A stretch of DNA of 64,000 bases from G963704535 sp963704535 (lineage in GTDB: Bacteria; Chloroflexota; Chloroflexia; Chloroflexales; Roseiflexaceae): NCBI GenBank assembly GCA_963704535.1, contig OY969916.1:5642001-5706000 (forward strand), in the 5' to 3' direction. Every line of letters starts with the position of its first letter. Positions within the stretch are counted from its first letter, which is position 1. Below, piece by piece: positions 42,633-51,673 of this stretch. Both the position numbers and the translations under genes were made by a program. The notes beneath the pieces were generated by a model that saw only the letters and a list, made by a program, of their open reading frames with translations, had not been told where the DNA came from and did not search any database.

Positions 42633-43959
42633 CTGTAGTTTTGCAAAGTTAAATCACACGCGCTCCTGTAGTAGGATAGCCCCATGCAATCCGTGCCAGA
42701 TGAATCACCACCAGGAGCGGGTATGCCAGCGATTGTTGAGTTCCCAAGCGTCGTGCAAGACCTCCTGGTCCAATACGCAGACCTGTTTGCCAACCAGCCC
42801 GAGCGCCAGCACTTCGCTGAGTATCTGACCGGCCTGTTCATTGCTGAACGCAAAACCGTCAGCGGTATCAACCGCGAGTTTGCAGTCACGACCGACCAGT
42901 CCTGCCTGAACCGCTGGATCACTGAGGTTGAGTGGGATGAATTGGCGCTCAACCAGCGGCGCCTCGAGCTGCTGCAACGCAACTCTGCCACCCACTACAC
43001 CAAGAATGGCGTCATCGCGATTGATAACACCCTCATCGATCACGACGGCAAGCTGATTGAAGATGTCGGCTGGTTCTGGGATCATGCTGAGAAGCGGCAC
43101 CTGATTGCCCACGACTACTTGATCGCCAACTACGTCTGCGCTTCCGGCAAGCACTATCCGCTGGAGTTCCGCCGCTTTCGCAAGAAGGACACCTGTGCCG
43201 CCACAGGCAGTCTCTTCAAGAACCACACCGTCCTGTGTCAAGAACTGGTCGATTGGGTCGTGGAACAGAACATACCGGGCGATTTCACCTTCGATAGTTA
43301 CTTCACCCATGCCGACATTCTCAACCACATCGACGGTTATGGCCGCAATTACGTCGGTGATCTGAAGTTCAATCGTACTATCAACGTCGATGGACGCGAC
43401 TGGAAAGCCAGTGAATGGGTGAAGGTCGAACTGGGACCGCTGTGTCGGCGCAAAACGACCGTCGACGGCAAAGAGCAATGGTACTTCACCAAAAGTATTC
43501 GCATTCCGGGCGTCACGCACACGGTGCGGATTGTGGTGCTGTGGAAAGGGCAACGGGATGCCGAACCACGCAAGATCTTGATTACCAATCGCACCTATTG
43601 GGAAGTGCATCGCATCCTCAAGACGTATCGCAAACGCTGGACAGGAACGGAGACCTTCCATCGGGACGGGAAGCAGCATCTCGGCATGGGCGATTGTCAG
43701 CTCAGGAAGGGCGAGAGCCAGACACGGCATATGTATCTCGTATTCCTGGCGTACAGCGCCTTGATGACCCAGTTGCGGCACGACCGTGCGCAGGAATGGG
43801 CTCAGGCACGCCTAACGACCATCGGCGAGTCCTGTCGCGCCATGTTTCGCGAGACCTTGGGCAAAACGATCGCCTGGGTGGTTGAGCAGGTTCAGCAAGG
43901 GCAGAGTCTGTCCGATATCAAGGCCCATTTGGCCCTACCCTAACTTTGCAAAACTACAG
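42633..43959 (+). mobile_element. IS701-like insertion sequence with target duplication
   Basis: About 1327 bases. Perfect 19-base inverted ends, CTGTAGTTTTGCAAAGTTA at 42633-42651 and its complement at 43941-43959. ATCTAA occurs directly on both sides (42627-42632 and 43960-43965); if the family rule of a four-base YTAR target is applied, CTAA is the duplication and the final AT a chance match. The single gene inside is intact. Confidence 0.92.
42684..43943 (+). CDS. IS701-family DDE transposase
   Basis: A 419-residue transposase filling the element. Near the N-terminus RQHFAEYLTGLFIAERKTVS is the IS701 hallmark. The first catalytic Asp is in VIAIDNTLIDHDG, the second in FTFDSYFTH, and the Glu probably lies in RWTGTETFHRDGKQHLG near residue 320. 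The stop lies in the right inverted repeat region. The frame is complete, so the element may still move. Confidence 0.9.
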   Translation: MQSVPDESPPGAGMPAIVEFPSVVQDLLVQYADLFANQPERQHFAEYLTGLFIAERKTVSGINREFAVTTDQSCLNRWITEVEWDELALNQRRLELLQRNSATHYTKNGVIAIDNTLIDHDGKLIEDVGWFWDHAEKRHLIAHDYLIANYVCASGKHYPLEFRRFRKKDTCAATGSLFKNHTVLCQELVDWVVEQNIPGDFTFDSYFTHADILNHIDGYGRNYVGDLKFNRTINVDGRDWKASEWVKVELGPLCRRKTTVDGKEQWYFTKSIRIPGVTHTVRIVVLWKGQRDAEPRKILITNRTYWEVHRILKTYRKRWTGTETFHRDGKQHLGMGDCQLRKGESQTRHMYLVFLAYSALMTQLRHDRAQEWAQARLTTIGESCRAMFRETLGKTIAWVVEQVQQGQSLSDIKAHLALP

Positions 43960-45298
43960 ATCTAAGCACGCACACGATTTCGCGATGTTTGCTGCACAAC
44001 ACGAGAAGCAGCTTCGTAGCGCTCAAGGAGTTGATGTATTAGGTATTCTCGAATCTGAGTTTGATAACCTACGTGCCGGTTGGCGCTGGGCCGCTGACAA
44101 GTGCGACATCCAAACCTTGGGGCAGTACAGCATAGCGTTGAACGACTTCTGCGTTATTCGTAGCTGGGAACTTGAGGGGCAGCAGTTATTTCAATCGGGT
44201 GCTGTGGCAGTCCGGTTATGGATGACGCAAAATGACTGCCAAGAGGAAGATATCCCTTCGGCGGCACGTGTGCTATCGTGCTACGCCGAACTGGAACGCT
44301 TCTTCGGCGACTTGGATGCCGCCGAAGAAGCGTTCCAGCAAGCTCGTATGCTCCTGGCAGGAATCGCTGTTGAAGATTCGCAGGATGTCACCTTCATTTA
44401 CAAGCAACTTGGGCTGATTGCCCAGTGGCGTGGCGCATATGACCAGGCTATGCAGTATCTTCAACTTACGCTAGCCATTGCCGAAGAGACCGCCGACAAT
44501 GCCATCATTGGTGACACTCTCTTAGCGATAGGAGCAGTAACGCTGGCCCAGGGAGATTGGCAAGGGGCTGAAGAGGCACTCGAGAAGGGCCTCGCAGTGT
44601 ACCAAGCTATGGATTTTGAATGGGGCATTGGGCACTCGCTCCGTTTCACCGGAATGCTTGCCATCGCGCGGGGCGAGATATCAGCGGCCCATCATTACTT
44701 GCACAATAGTTTGACTATTGCGCAAAAGCTCGGTAATCGGCTCGGTGAAGCGTTGGTTCTCGATCAACAGGGTTTGCTGTATCTGTACCAAGATCAGCAC
44801 GAGCAGAGCGCGGACATCTTAACGCGTGCGTTGGCGATATTTCAAGATCTGGGGCTTGAATCAGGGATCGGTCGTGTCTCATGTCATCTAGGGCGCTTAG
44901 CCGTAACCCAATGCCACTATCACGAAGCGCAGCAATATTTCTTGCAGGCGCTCCAGGGTTCACAGAGCGTTCGGTCAACACCAATGCTGCTTGAGAGCCT
45001 GGCTGGTGCGTTGCACCTATTGCTGGCCCTCCAGCCCACGACGGCTACCGATACTGTGTTCTCCAGCGTGCTCATATCTATATGGCGTCATCCAGGCTGC
45101 ACAGCAGATACCAGGCAGTATCTGGCATCCGTTTGTCCCGACCAGCTTCTCAACCTTGTTGCGGACGCAGAGCCGTTGGACCAGAAGTGGTCGTTAGACG
45201 AATTGCGAGAGGTTATAGTCCCCTGGATAACAGGTACACCTCGAATGGGTATTATTCGCGACGCACTGTATACTATACAAGTATAGGAGGAACCAGCA

Positions 45299-45937
45299 AT
45301 GGAAGCGCTTGAGCTGCTGCAACGACTGATTAGCAATCCAAAGGAGCAGGACGAGTACAAACGGGGTCCGAAAGAATATCTGTCTAAATATGGTGTAGTT
45401 GGAGAGGCCCAAAAGGAGATCATCGCCGTACTGAGGCTAGGTTGTCAGGATCAGGTCGCTACGGTGTTTAAGTTCAGAGCATCAGCTAATCCAGATCATA
45501 GCTCTGGTCCGCTCAGTTGTGCAGAACTACAGGATCCTCAAATAATATGCCTGGAAACAAAGTGGGTAAATTTTATTTCTGGGGAGAACTTTTTGATCGA
45601 GAAGGACATTCAACCGTTTGCCGTGTTCTTACAGCATAGCTATGCACACATTGATACTGGCGCCCAGAAGTTTAGTTTCTACTTGGAGTATATTGCTCCG
45701 GATGATCCCGGTGCTCGAAGGCAGGTTTTGAAAATCGCAACCGATGAGATACCAGAACCTGATCCAAAATACGATTGTAATGGTATGAGGGTTGCGATTA
45801 CGACACCCTATAATAAATTCGTACTACTGCGCGCGAATATATCGTTTAGAACGCAGCTACGCGATGGAAGTCACTATAATCCAGTAACAAGAACATTATA
45901 TCTGAACTTTAATCAACACGGCCCTCTTAAACCCTAA
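45299..45937 (+). CDS. Hypothetical protein downstream of the AfsR-like gene
   Basis: A 212-residue protein with AGGAGG eight bases before ATG and only 12 bases after the regulator stop, so it belongs to the same operon. The first 35 residues (LLQRLISNPKEQDEYKRGPK then EYLSKYGV) resemble the helical leader-like segments of Nif11 and similar peptides, with the dP...l..yG pattern. The remainder is beta-rich (FSFYLEYIAPDDPGARRQVL, FVLLRANISFRTQLRDGSHY). There is no signal peptide. No family recognised. Confidence 0.6.
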   Translation: MEALELLQRLISNPKEQDEYKRGPKEYLSKYGVVGEAQKEIIAVLRLGCQDQVATVFKFRASANPDHSSGPLSCAELQDPQIICLETKWVNFISGENFLIEKDIQPFAVFLQHSYAHIDTGAQKFSFYLEYIAPDDPGARRQVLKIATDEIPEPDPKYDCNGMRVAITTPYNKFVLLRANISFRTQLRDGSHYNPVTRTLYLNFNQHGPLKP

Positions 45938-46056
45938 TAGAGCACGGCGTGACATCTGGATCACGCGCCATTTATGTGCCAGCCATCGCATCCCCACAAT
46001 CGATTCGGAAATACTTTATTAGCTTAGGGATTACCTCCCTTGAGTTAGGATAGGTC

Positions 46057-46398
46057 ATGGAAAAAAACCAGCCCAAGCAAGATAACGCTCAGAGTGACGA
46101 GGGCGCACGCCCTCCCGATGAAGACGTCGCAATCACTGCTGCCAGTCGCGAGGTTAGCGCGATTCTTGCCAAGGCAGTTGAACTGCTCCAAGGAGCCTCC
46201 ACCGTCGCCTCCGGTGACACTACACGATTGTTCTTTCCCAACGGAATCGAGCGGATTTACGTTAAGATAGAGGTTAAACTTCCGGGCAGTATTATACCTG
46301 CCGTCGAGATCGAAATCGCAGGTGCAGCAGGCGTTAAAAAACCCTTTGGCGGTTCGCATAGTAGCGAACCAGTTGCCCCAAGCGAGACCCGTGCGTAA
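46057..46398 (+). CDS. Hypothetical protein, possibly trypsin-co-occurring-domain-like
   Basis: A 113-residue protein. The first 28 residues are polar and disordered; a helix follows (ASREVSAILAKAVELLQGAS), then FFPNGIERIYVKIEVKLPG and VEIEIAGAAGVK, a beta pattern reminiscent of the Trypco domains found beside conflict-system proteases. This likeness is weak and from memory. There is no clear Shine-Dalgarno, GATAGGT being nearest. It is the last intact gene of the island. Confidence 0.5.
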   Translation: MEKNQPKQDNAQSDEGARPPDEDVAITAASREVSAILAKAVELLQGASTVASGDTTRLFFPNGIERIYVKIEVKLPGSIIPAVEIEIAGAAGVKKPFGGSHSSEPVAPSETRA

Positions 46399-46573
46399 GA
46401 GAAGCAGCTGCTCGTAGCGTCACAGAACCCATGGAGCGGCAGCGAAGGCGTTGTAGAGAGCCGACGTTAAGGAGTTTGAGATCTCTCAATCCAGTGATAA
46501 TCTCGCGCTCGTCAATAGGGATACGGGCGCCCTCCCAAAACACCCCTTGCCGTTTATCCTCGACAAAGGTGCC

Positions 46574-46660
46574 CTAGTGCTTGTCGATGTCGCCCTCGGC
46601 GTAATCGCCGCCCTCGGTGTTGACGTTGCGTTCGCTGGGGTTATCTTCGGAGTACGACAT
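46574..46660 (-). pseudogene. Fragment of a conflict-type protein N-terminus
   Basis: ATG 46660 opens a frame reading SYSEDNPSERNVNTEGGDYA then EGDIDKH and a TAG stop; the same frame goes on after the stop with GTFVEDKRQGVFWEGARIPI. Phrases of the NVNTGGGDYAEGDIDKRQGTFV kind precede NACHT or CHAT domains in filamentous Chloroflexota and cyanobacteria (from memory). It is probably a remnant. The remainder of 46399-46848 shows nothing else supportable. Confidence 0.4.
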
Positions 46661-46848
46661 GTGCGCACCTTCGTGGAACTTCTGTTATTGTAGAATATAA
46701 CGTCTCTCCGCCAACATTTGCACCATCATCCGCATATGCTCGCCGCTATTCAGTTGACATCCGCCGCACCCGCGCTACAATCTCGCAGGTATCCTTTCCC
46801 TCCGCCATTCCGCCGTTCCCCGTTCAAGCGCACAATGGGAGATCATCA

Positions 46849-47802
46849 ATGGACATCATCGTCATCGGCTGCGGCGTCTCCGGCCTCTCCTGCGCCATTC
46901 GGCTGCTCGAAGCCGGCTTCGGCGCCCAGATCTGGGCGCGCGCCTTGCCGCCCCACACCACCTCGAACGTCGCCGCCGCCGTGTGGTACCCGTACAAGGC
47001 CTATCCCGAGGCGCTGGTCGGTCGCTGGGCCGCCACCACCTACGCCGACTTCGTGCAGTTCGTCCAGGTCGAGGGCAGCGGCGTCATGGTGCGCGAGGGG
47101 ATGGAGATCTTCCCGTACCCGGTCGCCGACCCGTGGTGGCGCGACGCGCTGCCGGGCTTCCGCCGCGCGGCGCCAGCCGAGCTGCCGGTCGGCTACGTCG
47201 ACGGCTACGTCTTCGAGGCACCGGTGATCGAGATGCCGATCTACTTGGGCTACCTCATGCAGCGCTTCGAGACGCTGGGCGGGCGCATCCACACCCGCGA
47301 GCTGCACTCGCCCGGCGAAGCCTTCGAGCGGCACGACATTATCGTCAACTGCGCCGGGCTGGGCGCCCGCGAGCTGGTCGGCGACACGGCGCTGCACGCG
47401 ATCCGCGGCCAGGTCGTGCGGGTCGCGCAGGTGGGGATCGAGCGTTTTCTGCTGGACGATTACGGGCCGGGCGGTGTGACCTACATCGTCCCGCGCGCGA
47501 ACGATTGCGTGCTGGGGGGCACGGCCGAGGAGGGCCGCGAGGAGCTTGAGCCTGATCCAGCCACGGCGCGGGCGATCGTGGAACGCTGCGCCACGCTTGA
47601 GCCGCGGCTACGAGGCGCGGCTATCCTTTCGCACGGCGTCGGGCTGCGGCCGGGGCGCCCGGCGGTGCGGCTGGAGGCCGAGCAGTGGGCGCCCGGCAAG
47701 CTCCTGGTCCACAACTACGGCCACGGCGGCGCCGGGGTGACATTGTCGTGGGGGTGCGCGGGCGAGGTGGTCGGTATCATCGAGCGCGCCCGTTCGAGCT
47801 AG
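46849..47802 (+). CDS. D-amino-acid oxidase-like FAD oxidoreductase
   Basis: A 317-residue flavoprotein. The FAD fold starts at residue 2 (DIIVIGCGVSGLSCAIRLLE). NVAAAVWYPYKAYPEALVGRW is the DAAO signature seen in yeast and mammalian enzymes, and the C-terminus RPGRPAVRLEAEQW with HNYGHGGAGVTLSWGCA supplies the usual FAD and substrate residues (Arg, Gly-rich loop). It should oxidise D-amino acids to keto acids with hydrogen peroxide. No peroxisomal tag is relevant in bacteria. No operon partner. Confidence 0.9.
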   Translation: MDIIVIGCGVSGLSCAIRLLEAGFGAQIWARALPPHTTSNVAAAVWYPYKAYPEALVGRWAATTYADFVQFVQVEGSGVMVREGMEIFPYPVADPWWRDALPGFRRAAPAELPVGYVDGYVFEAPVIEMPIYLGYLMQRFETLGGRIHTRELHSPGEAFERHDIIVNCAGLGARELVGDTALHAIRGQVVRVAQVGIERFLLDDYGPGGVTYIVPRANDCVLGGTAEEGREELEPDPATARAIVERCATLEPRLRGAAILSHGVGLRPGRPAVRLEAEQWAPGKLLVHNYGHGGAGVTLSWGCAGEVVGIIERARSS

Positions 47803-47857
47803 TGAATGTCAGCCCATCGATCACCGGCATCGTCGATGCACGAAGCGCCGGTGAATT

Positions 47858-48340
47858 CTAGCGGCTGATCAGCACAAAGGCCACGGCGCCGAGCAGCAGC
47901 ACGATAGCCACGCTAATCGCCAGCCACTGGACACTCATGGGACGCGTTTCGCCGATGACCTGCACATGGGGCTGGGGGACAGGCGGTGGCGTGGCGAGAG
48001 TGGCCGGCGATTGCGCGGCTGTGCCAATTAGATCGCCCTCTATAAGGTCAGGGATACCGTTCCGGTTCGCATCCAGCCGCCCCATTGCCTGCTCATACTT
48101 CCGGCGCGCTTCGGGAGGCAGCTCGTCCAAATTGGAGTAGACCTTGCCGTCGACGGCAAATTGTGTCGTGTGCGTCACAATCGTCGATGTACTGCCCGGC
48201 AGACGCTCGAACAGGTCCGGCACGCCATCCTGGTCCTGGTCTGCGAACATCTGGCTCGCCATCTCATACAGCCGTCGCACCTCAGCCGGCATGGCCTCCA
48301 CGCTCTCGTACTCCTGACCGTTGAAGATGATCTTGGCCAT
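47858..48340 (-). CDS. Membrane-anchored protein with two EF-hand-like calcium loops
   Basis: A 160-residue protein made of two similar halves: KIIFNGQEYESVEAMPAEVR with loop DQDQDGVPDLFERLPG, and FAVDGKVYSNLDELPPEARR with loop DANRNGIPDLIEGDL. The DxDxDGxxD loops resemble thrombospondin-3 or dockerin calcium sites. A Pro-rich segment leads to a C-terminal membrane helix (QWLAISVAIVLLLGAVAFVL). No signal peptide, so the loops may remain cytoplasmic with a tail anchor. Function unknown. Confidence 0.65.
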   Translation of the reverse strand: MAKIIFNGQEYESVEAMPAEVRRLYEMASQMFADQDQDGVPDLFERLPGSTSTIVTHTTQFAVDGKVYSNLDELPPEARRKYEQAMGRLDANRNGIPDLIEGDLIGTAAQSPATLATPPPVPQPHVQVIGETRPMSVQWLAISVAIVLLLGAVAFVLISR

Positions 48341-48360
48341 AGTGCTCCTCTCCGACCTTA

Positions 48361-48456
48361 GAGGCTGTCTGAAAGGTTGATGTGTCGCTCACAGTCCGTG
48401 GTGGAAAGGGGCTTCTTGAGGGGCGGCCCCTCAAACCCCTTTTCAGGCAGCCTCTC
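48361..48456. repeat. Type B palindromic element
   Basis: Complete copy, GAGGCTGTCTGAAAGG ... GAGGGGCGGCCCCTC ... CCTTTTCAGGCAGCCTC, filling the gap between the EF-hand-like gene and the response regulator gene. Confidence 0.88.
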
Positions 48457-48462
48457 ACATCC

Positions 48463-48900
48463 TCAATCCTGCTTGGCGCCATTGAGGTTCGGTCGGGTCG
48501 CGCGCAGCTTTGCCTGTGGGTTATCGTCGATCCCTGCCAGCATCTCCAGCAAGGTCTCCAGCTCGAAGGGCTTCTCCAGCCAGACAATCCCCTTGCCGGC
48601 GAACGAGGGCACGGCCTCCTGTACCTGCCGCGACGCCGCCGAGCACAGGATGACCGGGATGGGGCGCGTCTCCGGGTCCAGGTAAAGCATGTCGAGCACC
48701 GCCCAGCCCGCCGGCATATTATCGAAGATCAGGTCGCAGATCACGATGTCGGGCGCGCTCTCCTTGATCTGCTGGAATGCGCCCTGGTGTTTGGGGATCG
48801 TGGTTACATCGTAGCCCTCCTCGCCGAGGAAATCGGCCAGCAGTGCCAGGAACTCGGGGTGGTCGTTGACAACGGTTACGCGCTTCTTTTTTGAGGCCAT
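48463..48900 (-). CDS. Single-domain response regulator
   Basis: About 145 residues from ATG 48900; the open frame extends to 48966 without a ribosome site. A receiver domain: VTVVNDHPEFLALLADFLGE, phospho-acceptor Asp in DIVICDLIFDNMPAG, PVILCSAASRQVQE and the conserved Lys in WLEKPFELETLLEML. One of the usual two acidic residues is Asn (VND), as in some orphan receivers. There is no output domain, so it would act through protein contacts. No kinase gene is adjacent; the divergent gene at 49008 may be related. Confidence 0.83.
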   Translation of the reverse strand: MASKKKRVTVVNDHPEFLALLADFLGEEGYDVTTIPKHQGAFQQIKESAPDIVICDLIFDNMPAGWAVLDMLYLDPETRPIPVILCSAASRQVQEAVPSFAGKGIVWLEKPFELETLLEMLAGIDDNPQAKLRATRPNLNGAKQD

Positions 48901-49007
48901 TATATTGTCCCTTGCCGGTGGCGGTTGAGAAGCCGGTATTGTAATCCCATGGCACTGATTGTGCAAATAACGTCGGTAGAAGAGAGATATGACATCAGGA
49001 GGATAGT

Positions 49008-49505
49008 ATGTTACAGCGTCAGATTGCGATTGAACACGTCGCGCCCTGGCTCGTCAGTGGCGCATCAGGCTTATATATTCTTGCACGCGCTCGCAGGTTG
49101 AGCGAGGCCCAGCCGAGCGGCGACCCCCTAGCACATTTTTTAAGGGGGCAATCCGATATGATATTCATGCTCTGCGGCAGCCAGTTGGTCTGGTATGTCA
49201 CCCGGCGCCGGCAGCGGCGGCTGCGAAACCTAGCCTACTCGAATAGCGCGTGGGAGCCGACCACCCTAGCGATGCACAAGCTTCGCCAGGTCTTTACCGC
49301 GCTGATCATCGGCACTGGGCTGCTGGCGCGCAAGGCCGCCGCCGGCAAAACCGCCGGGCTGGCCGGGTTGGCACAGCGCCTCCACAGCATCGCCCGCGAT
49401 GGCGCCAGCGTCCTGGCCGACCTGGACGAGCTGTGTACGGATGATCTGGTCGTTGTTAAGCAACCGAGCTACGGCGCAGCGCTTGAGCGCAACGGCCGGC
49501 AATAG
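49008..49505 (+). CDS. Hypothetical protein divergent from response regulator
   Basis: A 165-residue protein starting behind AGGAGG-like GGAGGATAGT. Residues 38-65 may be one membrane pass (FLRGQSDMIFMLCGSQLVWYV) followed by RRRQRRLR. The second half is helical (MHKLRQVFTALIIGTGLLAR to IARDGASVLADLDELCTDDL), similar in shape to a dimerisation or HPt-like bundle, with a His at AMHKLRQVF. This fits a degenerate histidine-kinase DHp region, but the evidence is slim. Confidence 0.5.
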   Translation: MLQRQIAIEHVAPWLVSGASGLYILARARRLSEAQPSGDPLAHFLRGQSDMIFMLCGSQLVWYVTRRRQRRLRNLAYSNSAWEPTTLAMHKLRQVFTALIIGTGLLARKAAAGKTAGLAGLAQRLHSIARDGASVLADLDELCTDDLVVVKQPSYGAALERNGRQ

Positions 49506-49513
49506 CGTCTGCT

Positions 49514-49677
49514 TGCTGAAACGTGAAGCGTGAAACGTGAGCAACGTCCCGCTCACATTTCACGCTTCACGAAGTTGGCATGCTTTTACATTAACGTCGC
49601 TATTGCCTAGGGCAGCAAGGTACTTCAGCTCTTTTTTATCGTGGATTTTCGCCCGGTCGGGCGAAAATCCACGATAA
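49514..49677. repeat. Type D repeat and perfect type J palindrome
   Basis: At 49514-49571 GAAACGTGAAGCGTGAAACG with inverse CACATTTCACGCTTCACG. At 49636-49677 a perfect 20-bp stem around GT (TTATCGTGGATTTTCGCCCG and complement). The flanking GGCAGCAAGGTACTTC also occurs, inverted, beside the related palindrome at 61851-61898, so the mobile unit is larger than the hairpin. Between 49678 and 49796 there is only a CCTGAGCCTGACGAAGGG element. Confidence 0.85.
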
Positions 49678-49796
49678 TCAGGATGAAAAGTACCGCGGCT
49701 CCTGAGCCAGGCTCCCCTGAGCCTGACGAAGGGTCGAAGGGCTGCCGAAGGCCGAGACCGCACTTCAGAGATAACTGCGTAACTCCTGTCATATAA

Positions 49797-49822
49797 AAGG
49801 GCCCGGCGCAAGCGCCGGGCCT
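49797..49822 (-). terminator. Terminator of the DUF3618/YqjE-like operon
   Basis: GCCCGGCGCAAGCGCCGGGC (49801-49820) is a perfect nine-bp stem followed on the minus strand by CCTTTTAT. Confidence 0.7.
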
Positions 49823-49849
49823 CTCTATCTGCATACTGACCAAGCAGCA

Positions 49850-50495
49850 TTAGTAGCGGGTCTCATCGCCGACGCTGCGCTCCTGCACAGTCTCGACCGG
49901 CGGATGGTAGGTCTTCACATAGTCGCGGTTACTCGTCGAGGTCGTTGCGGGAATGCCCTCGTAGTTGGCGCTACGCCGTGGACAAGTCGTAGTCCATTGA
50001 GGTGTTGGGCGCAGTCGAACGGTTCAGGCCGCGCTGCTTGGTCTCGCGGTCGAGCTGCTGGCTCAAGGCCGGCACATACTCGCGGATCGAGTCGCGCAAC
50101 AGGTTGGTCAGCGTCGCGACTGCGGCCGACTTGAGCATGTTGATCTCGTCGTCGAACTGCGAGAGGAGGCTCTCGCCCTGCGGCTGGCTGCCCCGGCTCC
50201 GACCCGGTGAGCTGCTGTGGTTCATCGCCGGGTGCTCAACCGGGCGGGGCGTGCCGGAGAACTGGTTGTAGTCGGTCGACATGGGCTGGTCATACCACTC
50301 GTCGTTCCCACCCATGCTGCCGAGCACATACCCAGCCGCGACAGCGGCGCCAACCATCAGCCAGGGGTGCTCGGAAACCTGGTGATTTAGGTCAAAGGTC
50401 TGGCGGGCCTTGGTCTCCAGCGTATCAAGCTTCTCGTCTAGCGAGGCCCGGGTCGACTTTATGTCCTGTCGGATGTAGTCCGATCTTTGAGCCAT
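49850..50495 (-). pseudogene. DUF3618/YqjD-like envelope protein with probable late frameshift
   Basis: Starts MAQRSDYIRQDIKSTRASLD and the DUF3618 segment LDTLETKARQTFDLN, then one membrane helix (WLMVGAAVAAGYVLGSMGG) and a helical tail that ends at 49971 (174 residues). The DNA beyond continues in another frame as RRSANYEGIPATTSTSNRDY and VKTYHPPVETVQERSVGDET up to TAA 49850, in a style that fits the same protein, so one base is probably missing or lost near 49985. It overlaps the next gene upstream by 37 bases. Confidence 0.7.
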
Positions 50496-50878
50496 TCTAC
50501 ATTCTCCTTCAATGTTTCAACTGTCCTCTCAGGAACAGGATGAACCTCTTTCAAGCGCTTTTGCGCTGCGGAAAACAGGAGGTAACCGACGATAGCCAGC
50601 ACCACGCCGACGAGGCCGTAACCAGCCCAGGTCGGCCAGTTGAACAGATCGGCAAGTGCCTGCGCCAGCGTCAGTACTAGCAGCAGGCCGCCGATCGCGA
50701 GCACCGCGCCGGCGATGCCAAGCTTGATGCCCGCGTCTTTGGCCGTGCTGATCTCCTCCCGAATCTCCTGGCGCGCAAGCGCGATCTCTTGGCGAACGAG
50801 CTCCTGTGCATCGGCGACGATGCCGCTCAGTAGAGTTGCGAGAGAAGGCTCGGATTCGCGTTCGCGCTCGGTGGCCAT
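50459..50878 (-). CDS. DUF1469 / YqjE-like phage-holin superfamily III protein
   Basis: A 139-residue membrane protein from ATG 50878 behind GGAGG. Sequence LLSGIVADAQELVRQEIALA and RQEIREEISTAKDAG is the amphipathic DUF1469 front, followed by two membrane helices (GIAGAVLAIGGLLLVLTLAQ, GYGLVGVVLAIVGYLLF). These proteins occur with YqjD/DUF3618 partners in stress-related envelope operons. It lies four bases downstream of the gene at 50883 and overlaps the next. Confidence 0.82.
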   Translation of the reverse strand: MATERERESEPSLATLLSGIVADAQELVRQEIALARQEIREEISTAKDAGIKLGIAGAVLAIGGLLLVLTLAQALADLFNWPTWAGYGLVGVVLAIVGYLLFSAAQKRLKEVHPVPERTVETLKENVEWLKDRTTSDRT

Positions 50879-50882
50879 GTGG

Positions 50883-51365
50883 TTACCTCCGCGTGCTGCG
50901 TGCCAGCAGATAGCCGATACCCAGCCCAATCAGCAGGGACTCCATCGGGTGGCGGCGGATGATTCCTTCCAGGTCGGCGCGGATGTCGCCGAGGTCCTGC
51001 TGCTGGAGGTAGGACCCGGCCCGCTCCAGGGTGTGCGCGGCGGTGTCGGCGGCATCAGCGACAGGCCCACTCGTCGGCGCCTTGTCGCGGATGGTCTGAG
51101 CCATGTCGCTCATCCTCTCACCAACGTTCGTCGTCGCGGCATCGGCCCGATCGGCCGCCTGCGAGCTCACCTGCTGGGCACGATCCTTGACATCACCGGC
51201 GACATTCTGGACCTTATCCTTGACATCACCGGCGACATCCTGGACCTTATCCTTGACATTCTCGATTGTGCCCTGCGCCTGGTCCTTCAAGTTTTCGGTC
51301 GTGCGCTCGATCTCGCGCTCGGTGCCACTATACGAGGTCGATGGACGATTCGGATCGTAGGTCAT
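50883..51365 (-). CDS. YtxH/LEA-like stress protein with KDKVQ repeats
   Basis: A 160-residue protein, first of the three-gene envelope operon. Residues 25-75 carry 11-residue-type repeats (VKDKVQDVAGD and VKDKVQNVAGD; their DNA is a 30-base direct repeat near 51186-51250) like LEA or apolipoprotein helices. The C-terminus (IIRRHPMESLLIGLGIGYLL) matches the DUF883/ElaB membrane end. The role is probably protection or membrane spacing under stress. GAGGAG lies five bases upstream of ATG. Confidence 0.75.
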   Translation of the reverse strand: MTYDPNRPSTSYSGTEREIERTTENLKDQAQGTIENVKDKVQDVAGDVKDKVQNVAGDVKDRAQQVSSQAADRADAATTNVGERMSDMAQTIRDKAPTSGPVADAADTAAHTLERAGSYLQQQDLGDIRADLEGIIRRHPMESLLIGLGIGYLLARSTRR

Positions 51366-51673
51366 AGTAATGCTCCTCTCAGTATTATGATGCGACTAGC
51401 GGCTTATGTTATTTTAGGCTAGTGCGATACTATTTAGCACACAGCGTGCCATGGCCGTTGCGTCGCCCGCGAGCGATGAAGGGATCTTGAGGGTTGCCGC
51501 AAATGCGCCGGAATCAAAAGAACCAGGCGATGTGCGCCTGGCTCTTCGGCTTCTGTCGCTTGTTCTCGGTCAGAGCGGCCAAAGGCGGCCCTCCGTGGCC
51601 GCCCGTACAGCGTCAATGTAGTCGGTTCCTGGTTCTTTGTTCTTGGTTCTTTGTTCTTTGTTCTCCCGCAAGG

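Larger units (their letters stand above)
40732..45286 (+). pseudogene. AfsR-like regulator (BTAD, NB-ARC ATPase, TPR) split by an IS
   Basis: Joined across the insertion (40732-42632 with 43966-45286) it encodes 1073 residues without a stop. Order: winged-helix plus BTAD (residues ~25-260: LRVELFGGVTISVDGDRVTD and ALALYQGDFLQGFYLRDARG), NB-ARC ATPase with Walker A GMGGSGKT and Walker B LLIIDNGELL, then TPR repeats in the second part (AYDQAMQYLQLTLAIAEETA and similar). Such proteins switch on secondary-metabolite or stress genes. The IS interrupts between ATPase and TPR, so the present product stops at 42828 with junk after residue 634. The last 13 bases before the next gene suggest an operon. 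Confidence 0.9.

Noticed and set aside
46486..46668. Minus-strand frame of 60 codons
   Set aside because: Its Thr/Arg-rich product looks like a shadow frame; the neighbouring frame contains the conflict-type phrase NVNTEGGDYAEGD and was listed instead.
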